A stretch of DNA of 64,000 nt from Acidimicrobiia bacterium (GCA_016871175.1 VFZL01000002.1:62001-126000), one strand, 5' to 3'. Positions 34,003-44,098 are shown, counted from the stretch's first letter. A program made the numbers and translations. Notes: generated by a model from the sequence alone, not told the origin.

Positions 34003-36204
34003 ATGATGACTCGCCGCGCGATTCGCCTCTTCGGAATGACGGCCATGGCTGGCTCCGTGGCGGCTGTCCTGGTATCGACGACCGGACGTCCCGTGGCAGC
34101 TGCCGCCAACGACATCGCTGGTGTCGTGACCGGCGCGAAGGGTCCGGAGCCTGGGGTCTGGGTGATCGCCGAGACCAAGGACCTGCCGACCAGCTTCCGC
34201 AAGATTGTCGTGACTGACGATGCGGGCCGGTTTCTCGTTCCCGAGCTGCCGGCTGCAAGCTACGAGGTGTGGGTTCGCGGCTACGGCCTGACCGACTCCC
34301 GCAAGACTCGGGCGAAGCCGGGTGCTGACGTGCGGATTCGGGTCAACCAGGCGGCAACGCCCCTGGAGGCCGCCGAGATCTATCCCTCCAACTACTGGTA
34401 CTCGCTCCTGCGAATTCCCGAGGCGTCCGACTTCCCTGGGACCGGTCCCAGGGGGAACGGCATCAGCCCCAATATGCGCACGCAGGCTGACTGGATCGAT
34501 CGGATGAAGGATGGCTGCCAGCTCTGCCACCAGATCGGGAACAAGGCGACGCGAGAGCTGCCGATGGTCAACATGAAGGACCACGCCGACTCGAAAGCGG
34601 CGTGGCTGCACCGGATCAGGGCAGGGGGCAGCGGCCCTGCGATGCTCACCGAGGCCAGCCGCATCGGGAGCGACCAACTCCTGGAGCTGTACGCGGAGTG
34701 GACCGATCGCATCAAGGCGGGCGCGGTGCCTCCGGCACCGCCACGACCACGCGGGCAGGAACGCAACGTGGTGCTGACGATGTGGGGTTGGGCGACGCCA
34801 CAGGGGATGGTCCACGACGAGGTGGTCACCGACAAACGCAACCCGACACTCTATCCGAACGGCCCTGTGTACGGAGTGGGAGGTGCCGGCCTCGTCATCA
34901 CGGACCCGGTCACCCATCGGTCGGAGCAGTTGAACATGACCACTCGTACGGCGATGCGGCCGCCTCAGACGGCCTCCATCGTCACGTCGGCGCCCTCGAG
35001 CGCGACGCCGTCGCTCTATTGGGGCACGCAGCGCGGAGACACCGAAGGGTACAACTCGCACAACCCGATGATGGACGACAAGGGCCGCGTGTGGGTGACC
35101 CAGGGCATTCGGGCGGGAACCGACAACCACGCGTGGTGCAAGGAGGGATCGAGTCATCCATCGGCGAAGTACTTCGCGATCGATCGGAACACGACGGCCC
35201 GCCAGATTTCGTACTACGACACGAAATCCAAGCAGTTCGTGCTAATCGACTCGTGTTACGCGACGCACCACCTGCAGTTCGACAAGAACGACGTGCTGTG
35301 GCTCAGCGGCTCGACCGAGGTCGTGGGCTGGCTGGATACCAAGAAGTTCGACGCCACGAAAGACGAGCAGGCGTCGTCGGGCTGGTGTCCTACGGTGGTT
35401 GACACCAACGGTGACGGGAAGATCACCAAGCCGTGGAACGAACCGGGCGCTGCCGTCGACCCGGCCAGGGACACGCGGTTCGGCAGCACTGATGAACAGA
35501 AGCGGGGCTACGGTGTGATTCCGCATCCCGACGGTTCCGTCTGGACGTCGCGCCGTTATCCGGTTCCCGGGCAGTTGGTGCGACTGGATCCAGGCAGCAA
35601 CCCGCCGGAAACGTGCCGGTCTGAAGTGTACGAGCCGCCGTTTCAGAACGACCAGATCGATCGGAAGCTGTGGGGCTACGGTCCTCGCGGGATCGACGTC
35701 GATGTCAACGGCGTGATCTGGACCGCGCTCGGCGGGAGCGGCCACATGGCCAGCTTCGACCGTCGCAAGTGCAAGGTGCTGAGCGGCGCGACCGCGACCG
35801 GACAGCACTGCGTCGAAGGGTGGACGCTCTATCCGGCGCCCGGGCCAAACTTCCGTGGCGCCGCCACATCCGTCAACGCCGATTACTACTATTACAGCTG
35901 GGTGGACCAGTTCAACACGCTGGGCCTTGGCGCCAACGTCCCGCTGGCAACCGGCACCAGCTCCGACGCCATTCTGGCGTTGCTTCCACAGAGTCGCGAA
36001 TGGATCACCATGCGCGTGCCGTATCCCCTGGGCTTCTACAGCCGAGGGTTGGATGGCCGCATCGATAATCCGAACGCAGGTTGGAAGGGGCGCGGCGTCT
36101 GGGCCACGTTCGGCACGGGTTCGCCTTGGCACATCGAAGGTGGGAAGGGAAAGACGAGCGAGATCGTCCGATTCCAGATCCGCCCGAATCCGTTGGCGAA
36201 CTGA
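34003..36204 (+). CDS. Exported haem-binding propeller protein with regulatory-like domain (copy 1)
   Basis: 733 residues from the ATG at 34003 (GGGAGG upstream). There is a signal peptide to about residue 35. A carboxypeptidase-regulatory-like beta-sandwich (IAGVVTGAKGPEPGVWVIAE, GRFLVPELPAASYEVWVRGY) spans residues 37-115. A c-type haem site CQLCH is at 172-176, followed by a long streptogramin-lyase-like beta-propeller with blades such as NPMMDDKGRVWVTQGI, YGPRGIDVDVNGVIWTALGG and VPYPLGFYSRGLDGR. A calcium-loop-like DTNGDGKI starts at residue 467. A lyase or electron-transfer role is inferred only from fold and neighbours. Copy 2 at 57983 has the same layout. Confidence 0.8.
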   Translation: MMTRRAIRLFGMTAMAGSVAAVLVSTTGRPVAAAANDIAGVVTGAKGPEPGVWVIAETKDLPTSFRKIVVTDDAGRFLVPELPAASYEVWVRGYGLTDSRKTRAKPGADVRIRVNQAATPLEAAEIYPSNYWYSLLRIPEASDFPGTGPRGNGISPNMRTQADWIDRMKDGCQLCHQIGNKATRELPMVNMKDHADSKAAWLHRIRAGGSGPAMLTEASRIGSDQLLELYAEWTDRIKAGAVPPAPPRPRGQERNVVLTMWGWATPQGMVHDEVVTDKRNPTLYPNGPVYGVGGAGLVITDPVTHRSEQLNMTTRTAMRPPQTASIVTSAPSSATPSLYWGTQRGDTEGYNSHNPMMDDKGRVWVTQGIRAGTDNHAWCKEGSSHPSAKYFAIDRNTTARQISYYDTKSKQFVLIDSCYATHHLQFDKNDVLWLSGSTEVVGWLDTKKFDATKDEQASSGWCPTVVDTNGDGKITKPWNEPGAAVDPARDTRFGSTDEQKRGYGVIPHPDGSVWTSRRYPVPGQLVRLDPGSNPPETCRSEVYEPPFQNDQIDRKLWGYGPRGIDVDVNGVIWTALGGSGHMASFDRRKCKVLSGATATGQHCVEGWTLYPAPGPNFRGAATSVNADYYYYSWVDQFNTLGLGANVPLATGTSSDAILALLPQSREWITMRVPYPLGFYSRGLDGRIDNPNAGWKGRGVWATFGTGSPWHIEGGKGKTSEIVRFQIRPNPLAN

Positions 36205-36260
36205 CCGTGCACGATCGCCCGTGCGAGACGAATCACGTCTCTTCGGGCAGCAGACCACGA

Positions 36261-36284
36261 GCGGGGGACGCCAACATCCCCCGC
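36261..36284 (+). terminator. Hairpin terminator after the haem-propeller gene
   Basis: GCGGGGGA and TCCCCCGC form a perfect 8-bp stem with an 8-base loop, 57 bases after the stop. No T-run is present. Confidence 0.55.
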
Positions 36285-36500
36285 CCGTCCCATGAGCGCT
36301 ACGCTCGTCGTAGTCGCCGGTTGGTACGGCGCGGACCCAAGCCCGCCACTCGTCAACGTGGCTGAGTTTAGAAGGTGGCGCGCGACGTAGTTCGGTGCGG
36401 ATCGAGGTGAGAGAGATTGAACGCATTCTGAACCGAACTCGCATGACTCTCCCCGCGGTTCTTTCTAAAGTGAGCCTCGAGTGCTGAAAAGGAGGCCTTT

Positions 36501-37220
36501 ATGAAGGAACGGGATCTGGTTCTCTCCATCGTTCGGCAGAAACACGCGCAACCGCTGCTCGTCGACCGCTCGCGTACGGCACTGCTCGTGATCGACGTTC
36601 AGCGCTACTTCGTCCATTCTCACTACAGTTTCGCGCGTGTCCTCGAATCGCTCGCCCCAGGGGTCACGACGGGCTACTTCGAGCGGGTGCGGTCTCGCGT
36701 CGTTCCGAACGTGCGGCGGCTTCAGGAAGCCTACCGGACCGCCGGGGCGCCCATCTTCTACACAGCGACTGGTACGACGACGGGAGATGGGCGTGACCTG
36801 CCAGGCTGGCTGCGGGCGTTCGATCGTCTGGGCCTGACGCTTGTCGGCAGCCGCGTGTGGCCTCCCAGCACTGACGAGAGCTGGTGCGTTGATGCCGCCG
36901 TCGAACCGGGCCCTGGCGAACCTGTGCTGCTTAAGGGCTCGAGCGGGGCGTTCGCGTCAACGGGCCTGGAGGCGATGCTGCGTCACCTCGGACCGACGAC
37001 TCTCGTGGTCACCGGGCTGACAACTGATGTCTGCGTGACGCAAACCGCGCGAGAAGCCGCAGATGCAGGCTTCGAAGTCGTGGTGGCTGAAGATGCGTGC
37101 ACGACCCTGAGCGAGGAGATGCATCGTGGCGCGCTCGATGCGTTTGCCCTGGCATTCGGATCGGTGCGAAGCACCGAGGAGATTGTCGGGGCGCTCGCAC
37201 CAGCCGCCAAGGTGGCCTAG
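36501..37220 (+). CDS. Isochorismatase-family cysteine hydrolase
   Basis: 239 residues from an ATG with a strong AAAGGAGG site. The triad of the family is visible: D in LLVIDVQRYF, K in VLLKGSSGAF and C in VTGLTTDVCVTQTA. Such enzymes hydrolyse amides or vinyl ethers (N-carbamoyl compounds, nicotinamide, isochorismate). VVAEDACTTLSEEMHRGAL is typical near the end. The substrate cannot be assigned. It is convergent with the ATPase remnant, with 8 bases between the stops. Confidence 0.87.
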   Translation: MKERDLVLSIVRQKHAQPLLVDRSRTALLVIDVQRYFVHSHYSFARVLESLAPGVTTGYFERVRSRVVPNVRRLQEAYRTAGAPIFYTATGTTTGDGRDLPGWLRAFDRLGLTLVGSRVWPPSTDESWCVDAAVEPGPGEPVLLKGSSGAFASTGLEAMLRHLGPTTLVVTGLTTDVCVTQTAREAADAGFEVVVAEDACTTLSEEMHRGALDAFALAFGSVRSTEEIVGALAPAAKVA

Positions 37221-37228
37221 ATCACGGA

Positions 37229-39430
37229 TCACGCAGACCCCTCCGTCCGCCCGATCCCGAAGCCGACCAGCTCGGATGCCGCGGTGATGTCCGGCGACGC
37301 GTCCGGCTCAGGCAAACCGCGTAGGCAAGCCCCGACCCGCGCGAGTGCCGGCTCAAAGCCGGTTCTGTCGCGGCGATCGGAAAGACGGGTCAGATCGACC
37401 GCCGCCCGCAACTCGAACATGCGGGCGCCGTGGCTCTGCGCTGTCGCGAGCGCCTCTTCGAGCAGCGCGGCCGCGGTTGCCTGCGGATTCCGCTGGTTCG
37501 ACCGACCGGAAAGACCGACGGCGGCCCGCAGGCGCAGAAGCTCCGGAAGATAGTACACCTCCCCGGTGCGACGGGCGATGGCGATCGCCTCGTCAAGGAT
37601 GGTGAGCGCCAGACGCGACTCGCCTTGTGACGCCACCAGTTCCGCGTGCAGGCCAAGGAAGTGAGGCCGCGAAATTTCCGCGCCGGTCTCTCGATAGCGG
37701 CTCAGAGCACTTGCGAGCTCCTCGACGCCTGCCGATCGTGGATCCAGGACGCCACGCGCCCAGCCGCGCAGTATGCCGCCGAACGCCAGCCACTGCGCCA
37801 GCGCATGTTCCTCGCCGACGGCAACGGTACGCTGCGCCCATTCCAGCGTGGGCTGCGCTTCACGCCGCAGACTGTAGACGAAGGCGGCAAAGAAGTACGC
37901 GAACGCAAGGGTGTGCGGATGCCTCAACGCTTCCGCGAGCGTGACGGCCTCCAGGGCGACTTCGCGAGATCGGCGCAGGGATCCTTCCAGCCAGAGCGCC
38001 CACGCGGAGAAGCCGCGACATGTGACGTGAGCATCGTGGCCGAAATGCTCGATCTGCGTTGCGGCATCCGTTGCTGGTGCCGCGGTGATCGCCAGGTTGG
38101 AGTGCGCCAGCGCTGCGGCGACATCGCCGCGATTGACCGCTGTAACTTCGGCCGTCCAGTGCGCCTGCATGCGTTCGATGGCGTCGAGTCCATCCTGCGC
38201 GAGCCGCACGAGAGTTTCGGCCTGATCGGCAGCTCGCTCCAGTTTTGCGCCGACCAGAGCGCTTACCCACAGCCCCACATGTGCGCGAAATCGCTGATGC
38301 TCGTCCCCCACCCGTTCGGACAGCTGCTGTGCGCATGCGTAACAGCGTACCGTCTCCTGCGCGGCGTGACCGCGTGTCGCTGCCAGGTCGACACCCTCGA
38401 GCAGCCGCAGCCGAAGTTCATGTTCTTCGCGTGTTCGGCGCTCGGCAACCGTCGGCAGCAGCGCCAGCGCGCGCTGAAGCTGAGTATCGGCCTCTCGAGT
38501 GGCATAGCGATGCATCGACTGCGCGGCGCCGGCCGTGTAGTGGGCGATGGCACGGTCTCCGTGGCCGCCTTGCTCGAAGTGACGGGCCAGCTCTCCAGGC
38601 GCGTACCCACGGATTCGCTGATCGCGGTCGAGCGTGTCCGCCACGCGCGCATGCAGCCATTGCCGTCGAGCGCTGGAAAGGCGTTGATACAGCGCGTCCT
38701 GGAAGATCGCATGCTGAAACACGAAGCGTGAAGGCCGTAACTCGCCACCCTCGCTCACGCATTCACGAATGAAAACCTGCCTGGCCGTTAGCGACTCGGC
38801 TCGACGATCGACATCGGCAGGTTCGGCGCCCAGAACCCCTGCGACGATATCGCTGTCCCATTCGTGTTCGACGACCGCCGCGATCTCGAGCAGCGGTTGC
38901 TCGTCCTGGTCGAGCCGCTCGAACTGACGATCGACGAAGTGTCGCAGCGACTCGGGCAACAGCCGTCGTTGAACAGCTGCCGAGCGCAATCGAAGCCGCC
39001 CATCGACGTCGAACAACAAGTCCTGCGCCCGCAACTCGTGGAGAAGGCTGATGATGAACAGCGGATTGCCTTCCGTCGACCGATACAGCAGATTGGCACG
39101 CGGACCGACGTCGCTCGCCGATGCCACGGCGGAGATGTAGGCCGCCAGATTCGCCTCGGTCAGAAGGGTGAGCCTCCGTTCTTCACAGCAGCGGCGCGCC
39201 TGCAGCTCCTGGAGCACCGCCCGAAGCGCTTGCCGTCGATCCGCCGCCTCGGTCGAACGGTAAAGGCCGATCAGCATCAAGCGGGCGACATCGGGTCGAC
39301 GGGCGACGTAGGCGAACAGATCGAGGCTGGAGGGATCACTCCAGTGAAGATCGTCGAGCACGATGACTAGCAGCGTGTCACGGGAAAGCGCTTCGAGGGC
39401 ATCTGCAGCCCGAGTTCTTTGTGTTCTCGC
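37229..39430 (-). pseudogene. Large AAA-type regulatory ATPase with TPR-like repeats, N-terminally truncated
   Basis: The recognisable part begins RAADALEALSRDTLLVIVLD and DLHWSDPSSLDLFAYVARRP, the Walker B region of the predicted-ATPase family found in SARP/LuxR/adenylate-cyclase-type regulators. RSTEGNPLFIISLLHELR and the FVFQHAIFQDALYQRLSSAR motif follow, then about 400 residues of helical TPR-like repeats to the stop at 37229. The Walker A region and any N-terminal DNA-binding or cyclase domain are missing. Upstream of about 39430 the same DNA encodes, in another frame, the tail of an unrelated acyl-CoA-dehydrogenase-like protein. The frame is open to 39538, but those first 35 residues are not family-like. 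Confidence 0.75.
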
Positions 39431-39925
39431 GTCCCGTGCCACCGTTCTCCACGGCCTGCTGGAAATGCAGGAACGGCCAGTTCGGATCGAGACCGAAGCG
39501 AACCTGCCCGACCGCTTCCATGCGGCTCTCGCAGACAAACGCGTGCTGGGTAATGACGTGGACGTCGCGAAAATGGCGCTGGAACGCCTGGTCGTTCCGA
39601 ATGCCGGCCGTACCGGCGACCGAGTGAATCAGGTCGACGGCCTCGGCCGCCGCGATCGGCGCGTGGCTCGACGCGAGCAGCAGGCGGGCCCTGCCGGCCA
39701 GGTCGAGGGACCGTCCGTCTAGGGCGCCTTGCCACGCGGCGTCGAAGACCTCGTGCAGATAGGCTCGTGCGGATTCGACCTTAGCGACCGCCGTGGCGAA
39801 GCGAAGCTGGACGATCGAGCGGTCCTTCAGCATCGTGGCCGAAAACGATGGAGTCTTCCTCGTTGCTCGTTCGGCGAACTCGTCGATCGCGGCCTGCGCG
39901 ATGCCGAGCGTGTCCCGAGTTCCAT
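39378..39925 (-). pseudogene. Acyl-CoA-dehydrogenase-like flavoprotein monooxygenase, C-terminal fragment
   Basis: The frame reads LGIAQAAIDEFAERATRKTP, then LRFATAVAKVESARAYLHEV, HSVAGTAGIRNDQAFQRHFR, DVHVITQHAFVCESRMEAVG and ends near FGLDPNWPFLHF. This is the C-terminal helical bundle of the acyl-CoA-dehydrogenase/HpaB/DszC-like two-component monooxygenases. The N-terminal two-thirds are gone; upstream is the IS1380-like fragment. It overlaps the start of the ATPase remnant in another frame. Confidence 0.72.
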
Positions 39926-39989
39926 GGTGGGCTGCTCGGACTTGTTGAACTCTTGGAGCAAGCGCACGACAGAAACAAGGCGAGCAGGA

Positions 39990-40370
39990 CGACCAGCCTC
40001 AGACTTGAAGGCGTTGGAGGCACGCGGCGTCCAGTACGCCATCCGCATCCCGGCCAACAGTAACTTGGAGCTGGCGATCGAGGACCTCCTGTTTCGGTCG
40101 CCGGGTCGGCCCAGTCGCACGCCGCTCGTCCGGTACAAGAGCTTCCACTATCAGGCGGACAGCTGGACCACGCCGCGACGGGTCGTGGCCAAAGTCGAGC
40201 ACCACCTTGGCGAGCTGTTCCCGCGCGTCGGTTTCATCGTGACCAATCTCCAGGTCCCGAGTCGCGCGGTCGTGCGGTTTTACAACAAGCGCGGCACCGC
40301 AGAACAGTGGATCAAGGAAGGCAAGCAGGCAGCGCAACGGATCTGGGCGCTGCCCGTGCCAACCGGCTGA
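39990..40370 (+). pseudogene. IS1380-family transposase, C-terminal fragment
   Basis: KALEARGVQYAIRIPANSNL, ELAIEDLLFRSPGRPS, RRVVAKVEHHLGELFPRVGF, IVTNLQVPSRAVVRFYNKRG and TAEQWIKEGKQA form the last third of a DDE transposase of the IS1380 type, including the YxxRGTxEQxIKEGK motif with its catalytic glutamate. The normal final helix, which starts after EGK, is replaced by an unrelated short tail. The N-terminal part is missing. Confidence 0.75.
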
Positions 40371-40944
40371 GCGACGTGCTTTGCCGCAGACTGTGGACGA
40401 AGAGAGGACGGAAGGCAGGCGACGTGTCCGTAAGAACGTCGGGGGCGTCGTGCCGCACGGCACAATCCGAGCGGCCGACGGGGTGTTTCGATGCGAGATC
40501 GATACGGGGAGGAATCCGGACCCGAACGCGCTCTGTTGGTGTAGGATGTGGCCGATCAACGGTCGTCAAATCGGAAATGTCGGATGGTCCGTTCGAGCTG
40601 AGGGCGGCAACCGAGGATCACGAGTTAGAACCGGCTGCTGCGCACGCATCGGGTAGTTCGCGCAGGTGGTGAGTGCGCTCGGGACGGCCGGGCACGCGGA
40701 GCCAGCGGCGCGCGGGGAGCGTCAGGGCGATCGCGTTCGCGATGGGGTCAGCCTGGCGGATCGTGGCGCTTCGGGAGGTCGGGGCGCGGTTGATTCGCCT
40801 GCGGTACTTTGATCCGTCGGTGTTGGCATCCGAGCCACGCCGCCTTGGCGTGTATCGTCAGGCTTGGCGCCCGCCCGTCGACATGTGGGCACCGGTTGTT
40901 TCGAACATCACCCGTAGGAGCCCCAATGATGAAAAGTCACTTCC
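40371..40944. other. No recognisable gene
   Basis: About 570 bases between the transposase fragment and the peroxidase gene. The open frames here show no family features, signal peptides or biased composition that would support coding. It is probably relic DNA plus the peroxidase promoter. Confidence 0.5.
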
Positions 40945-42117
40945 GTGAATTTTTGTTCGAAGCGAAACCCTTTTACCGTACTGCTGGTCGCAGCAGCGAC
41001 GGTCGCCGTACTCCTTTACATGGAAGTTGGCGCCGCTGGACAAAGTGTGCTATCGGCGCTGCCGTCGGCTCCGCAGGCGCCGGCAGATAACCCCACGACC
41101 CCGGCAAAAGTTGCGCTGGGAAGGCTGCTGTTCTGGGACCCGCTCTTATCGGGACCCGAAGACGTAGCCTGCGCGACGTGCCATCATCCCCAAAACGGCT
41201 GGGCGGAGAACCGCGACGTTTCGGTCGGCGTGACGGGCATCGGCCTGGGCAGCAGCCGGCGGCTCGCGCCTGGCAGTACAATCCCGCTCGTCAAACGCAA
41301 CAGCCCGACGGTTCTGAACATTGCTTTCAGCGGCAGCGATGAATCGGGCCGCTATGACCCGGCGAACGCACCGATGTTCTGGGACCTGCGAAAAAAGAGC
41401 CTCGAATCGCAGGCGCTCGAACCGCTCAAGTCGCATGAGGAAATGCGGGGGAACACCTACCCGCGGGGTGTGGCTGTCGCGAGAGTGGTGGAGAAGCTCC
41501 GGGCCAACGCCGAGTACCGGAGCCTGTTCGCCGGGGCCTTCGGCGGTGAACAGCCGGTCAACGCGCAAAACCTAGCCAGGGCGATAGCGGCGTTCGAGCG
41601 GACGCTGCTGGCCAACAACTCGCCGTTCGACCGCTACATGCGCGGCGACCGCAGCGCCATGACGGAGGAACAGGTCAGGGGAATGCAGCGCTTCGAGGAA
41701 GTCGGGTGCATCAAGTGCCACAAGGGGCCCATGTTCTCCGATTACAAACTGCATGTCATGGGCGTGCCCGACAACCCCGTTCTGCCCGCCTCCGACGAGG
41801 GCGCGCAGAACGACACCTATGCGTTTCGCACGGCGTCGCTGCGAAACCTCACCTTTACCGCCCCATACTCGCACAATGGCATGTTCCGGACGCTGGTCGA
41901 CGTCGTGGGGTTCTATGAAGACACCCGCGGCGGGCGCGCCCGGAACCCGAACGTCAGCAGCGAGGAGCTCGATCCGCTGGTTCGCGAGTTGGGGGAAGTG
42001 GAAGCCGACGACTCGGATCTGATCGAGTTTTTAAGGGCTCTGAGCGATGACTCGTTCGACCGGACGATTCCCGAGCGCGTACCGAGCGGCCTGCCCGTCG
42101 GCGGAAAAATTCAATAG
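40945..42117 (+). CDS. Di-haem cytochrome c peroxidase/MauG-family protein
   Basis: 390 residues from a GTG. A signal peptide covers about residues 10-32. Two haem sites are seen, CATCH (76-80) and CIKCH (255-259). They sit in the typical two-domain layout with LGRLLFWDPLLSGPEDVACA, NSPTVLNIAF, MFWDLRKKSLESQALEPL, RYMRGDRSAMTEEQVRGMQR and ASLRNLTFTAPYSHNGMF. It is periplasmic and reduces peroxide or carries out MauG-like oxidation of a partner. The two small exported genes that follow may be in the same transcript. Confidence 0.9.
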   Translation: MNFCSKRNPFTVLLVAAATVAVLLYMEVGAAGQSVLSALPSAPQAPADNPTTPAKVALGRLLFWDPLLSGPEDVACATCHHPQNGWAENRDVSVGVTGIGLGSSRRLAPGSTIPLVKRNSPTVLNIAFSGSDESGRYDPANAPMFWDLRKKSLESQALEPLKSHEEMRGNTYPRGVAVARVVEKLRANAEYRSLFAGAFGGEQPVNAQNLARAIAAFERTLLANNSPFDRYMRGDRSAMTEEQVRGMQRFEEVGCIKCHKGPMFSDYKLHVMGVPDNPVLPASDEGAQNDTYAFRTASLRNLTFTAPYSHNGMFRTLVDVVGFYEDTRGGRARNPNVSSEELDPLVRELGEVEADDSDLIEFLRALSDDSFDRTIPERVPSGLPVGGKIQ

Positions 42118-42196
42118 AGCAGAGTGCGCGCCGTCGTGGTAGCTGCTACTGGCTTTTGGAGACCCAAATTTGCGGCATAGCAATTGGAGGACGCAC

Positions 42197-42802
42197 ATGA
42201 AACTGATTTCTCTGTTTGTACTCGGCGTAATGGCGGTTGCGATGAGCGCGTCGGCGCAGGCGCCGACCACAGACACCATCGCAAAGGAGACCACAGACCC
42301 CATCGAAAAGGCGTTGCTCGCCGCTCCGGACTCGGCTATGGCCAAGGACGCCATGGTCATTAAGTGGAATTCCGACTTTACGTATGAAACGTTGAAGAAA
42401 GGCACCAACCGTATGGTCTGCTACGACCTGAGCGGCTGGCCCGGAGAGCGGGGGCCGTTCTCGGTGGAGTGCACCACCAGCGAGGCCAACCTGCCGCGCA
42501 TCGCGCAGAATCGACAGTTCGCGAAGTTGGGGGGGGGCGACCCGAAAAAGATTGAGGAGCTGGTTGCGGCCGCCGGGAGAGACGGAACGCGCATAATGTC
42601 CGAAGTCGGGTCCATATGGTTTAACCTCTTTGGCAAAAACGAGGCGACCGCCCTCCGGCACTGGTTCGTCGCCATGCCGAACCTCCGGGGGAACCAGGTC
42701 GGACTGCCGGAGGTCCGTGACGCAGGCGGCGCTTGGCTGATGCTTGCGGGCACGCCCGAGGCCCACATCATGCTGCCCACTGGGACCGGGCCGGGACGAT
42801 AA
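42197..42802 (+). CDS. Exported protein of unknown function
   Basis: 201 residues from the ATG at 42197 (GGAGG, 8 bases upstream). A signal peptide (MKLISLFVLGVMAVAMSASA) precedes a mature domain with a central conserved-looking NRMVCYDLSGWPGERGPF. It lies 79 bases after the di-haem peroxidase. I do not recognise the family. The protein ends in a glycine-rich TGTGPGR. It could be a periplasmic partner of the peroxidase, which is inference from position only. Confidence 0.75.
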   Translation: MKLISLFVLGVMAVAMSASAQAPTTDTIAKETTDPIEKALLAAPDSAMAKDAMVIKWNSDFTYETLKKGTNRMVCYDLSGWPGERGPFSVECTTSEANLPRIAQNRQFAKLGGGDPKKIEELVAAAGRDGTRIMSEVGSIWFNLFGKNEATALRHWFVAMPNLRGNQVGLPEVRDAGGAWLMLAGTPEAHIMLPTGTGPGR

Positions 42803-42842
42803 CCGGCAGAGAGTTTCTCGGCCTCGGGGTTTTCGACAACGA

Positions 42843-42875
42843 ATCAGGGGGAGGTGTGTGACACCTTCCCCCGAT
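42843..42875 (+). terminator. Strong hairpin terminator
   Basis: GGGGGAGGTGT and ACACCTTCCCCC pair over 11 base pairs with one bulged T and a 3-base loop (42847-42872). Outer ATC/GAT pairs extend the stem. It starts 41 bases after the stop of the exported-protein gene. Confidence 0.7.
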
Positions 42876-42915
42876 TTCCCGCAGGTTGCGAATGACTTCG
42901 CTTTGCGTGAGCTTT

Positions 42916-43242
42916 ATGAAATATCTACTGACATGTCTTCTTGCCTCCGCCGCGATGTTTGCAACCCAGAGCAGACAGACCTTCTCAGGCACGATCACCG
43001 ATGACGAGTGCTCCACAGCCGATCATTCCCGAATGCGGATGGGGTCGACCGACACTTCCTGCGCCATCGCTTGCGCCGAGGTCCACGGCGGCCAGTTCGT
43101 TTTGTTTGACGGCAAAGAAATCTATCAGTTGAGCGACCAGGACAAATCAAAAGAGTTTGCCGGAAAGAAAGTAACAGTCGTCGGCACGCTGGACTCCAAG
43201 ACCAAGACGATCCAGGTCAATTCAGTGGCCGCGGCTAAGTGA
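42916..43242 (+). CDS. DUF5818-type exported protein
   Basis: 108 residues from the ATG at 42916. A signal peptide to about residue 20 is followed by QTFSGTITDDECS, a cysteine pair in DTSCAIACAEVHGG, then QFVLFDGKEIYQLSDQDKSK and FAGKKVTVVGTLDSKTKTIQ. This is the OB-like pattern of DUF5818, abundant in Acidobacteriota and of unknown function. An in-frame ATG at 42886 would add ten residues before the signal peptide and is less likely. It follows a strong terminator, so it probably has its own promoter. Confidence 0.85.
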   Translation: MKYLLTCLLASAAMFATQSRQTFSGTITDDECSTADHSRMRMGSTDTSCAIACAEVHGGQFVLFDGKEIYQLSDQDKSKEFAGKKVTVVGTLDSKTKTIQVNSVAAAK

Positions 43243-43291
43243 CCCCTCGATCCTCCCGGCATCCACACGGCTTTTCGAATATTTCCTCATC

Positions 43292-43700
43292 CTACCGGGT
43301 CGCACGCGTGCGTTTCGCCGGCGCGGCTCGCCGGCGCCGCGATCGGGAGCGTACCGGCCGCAGCTCGGCTGCGAGGTGGAGATCGAGCACTGACTCCAGA
43401 TCGTGGCGCATCCACGCATCCGCGGGGCCGTCCCGGTAGCACGCCCACGTCATCAGCGATCCGTTGACCACTACCTCGATGGTGCGGGCCAACCGTTGAG
43501 GGTCCACATCCTGGCGCAACGCGCCCTCGGCGATCGCCGCACGCACGAGGGTTTCGAGTTCCCGCCGCGCGGCTCGCGCATTGTGCAGAAGGTACCTCCG
43601 GAACGCAGGATCGGTGAGGTCGATCTGCATCTTGGCGAGGTGATCGCAGATGTCCGCGCCGCTATCGCCTTTGCCGCAGCCTCGGCGCAGGAGGGTCTGC
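43292..43700 (-). pseudogene. TetR-family regulator, C-terminal fragment
   Basis: Only the ligand-binding half remains: GADICDHLAKMQIDLTDPAF, RRELETLVRAAIAEGALRQD, VDPQRLARTIEVVVNGSLMT and WMRHDLESVLDLHL. The N-terminal helix-turn-helix is missing, since the frame opens at 43717 without any DNA-binding motif. The neighbouring DNA contains other unrelated fragments. Confidence 0.75.
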
Positions 43701-43722
43701 CAGTCGCGCCGGCCCACGTGCG

Positions 43723-43764
43723 GTGAGGATCAAACTCGACGAGAATCTGCCGGTCGCGTTCGCG
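43723..43764 (+). pseudogene. DUF5615 toxin, N-terminal scrap
   Basis: A GTG followed by RIKLDENLPVAFA is the characteristic first strand of DUF5615 PIN-like proteins. Nothing further of the domain follows. It is 15 kb away from the other DUF5615 gene. Confidence 0.55.
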
Positions 43765-43769
43765 CCTGG

Positions 43770-44000
43770 GACCTGCAGACGGCGCTTGTCCATGAGGTCT
43801 ACACACCAGTCGTCCGGAATCTGCAGGCCGTACGACTGGAGCAGCCGCGTCCGCACGACGCCCGGGTGCACGGCGAATACGCGAACGCAGTGGGCGGCCA
43901 GCTGTCCGGCCAGCCCCTCGCTGAATCGAATCAGCGCCGTTTTGGCGACGGTCCTTCGTTCGTGGCCATCGCCTTCCTCGAGGGCCACCTCATCGACGGC
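43770..44000 (-). pseudogene. Short-chain dehydrogenase, internal fragment
   Basis: VAKTALIRFSEGLAGQLAAH, CVRVFAVHPGVVRTRLLQSY and GLQIPDDWCVDL match the C-terminal third of SDR enzymes (xSKAALxRFxEGLAxEL, VHPGxVxT). The cofactor motif and the C-terminal end are missing; the catalytic tyrosine segment is lost. Confidence 0.7.
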
Positions 44001-44098
44001 ACCCGCTGGCGGCAACCAGCGCTGTGCGCGTCATGGGGATCTCCTCGATCGAGTAGCGATGAGCTATGAGCCGTGAGCCGACAGCTAAAGCCTCCCTA

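Noticed and set aside
35242-36444. A 400-residue minus-strand frame opposite haem-propeller copy 1
   Set aside because: The plus-strand gene has clear signal peptide, haem site and paralogue; the minus frame has none.
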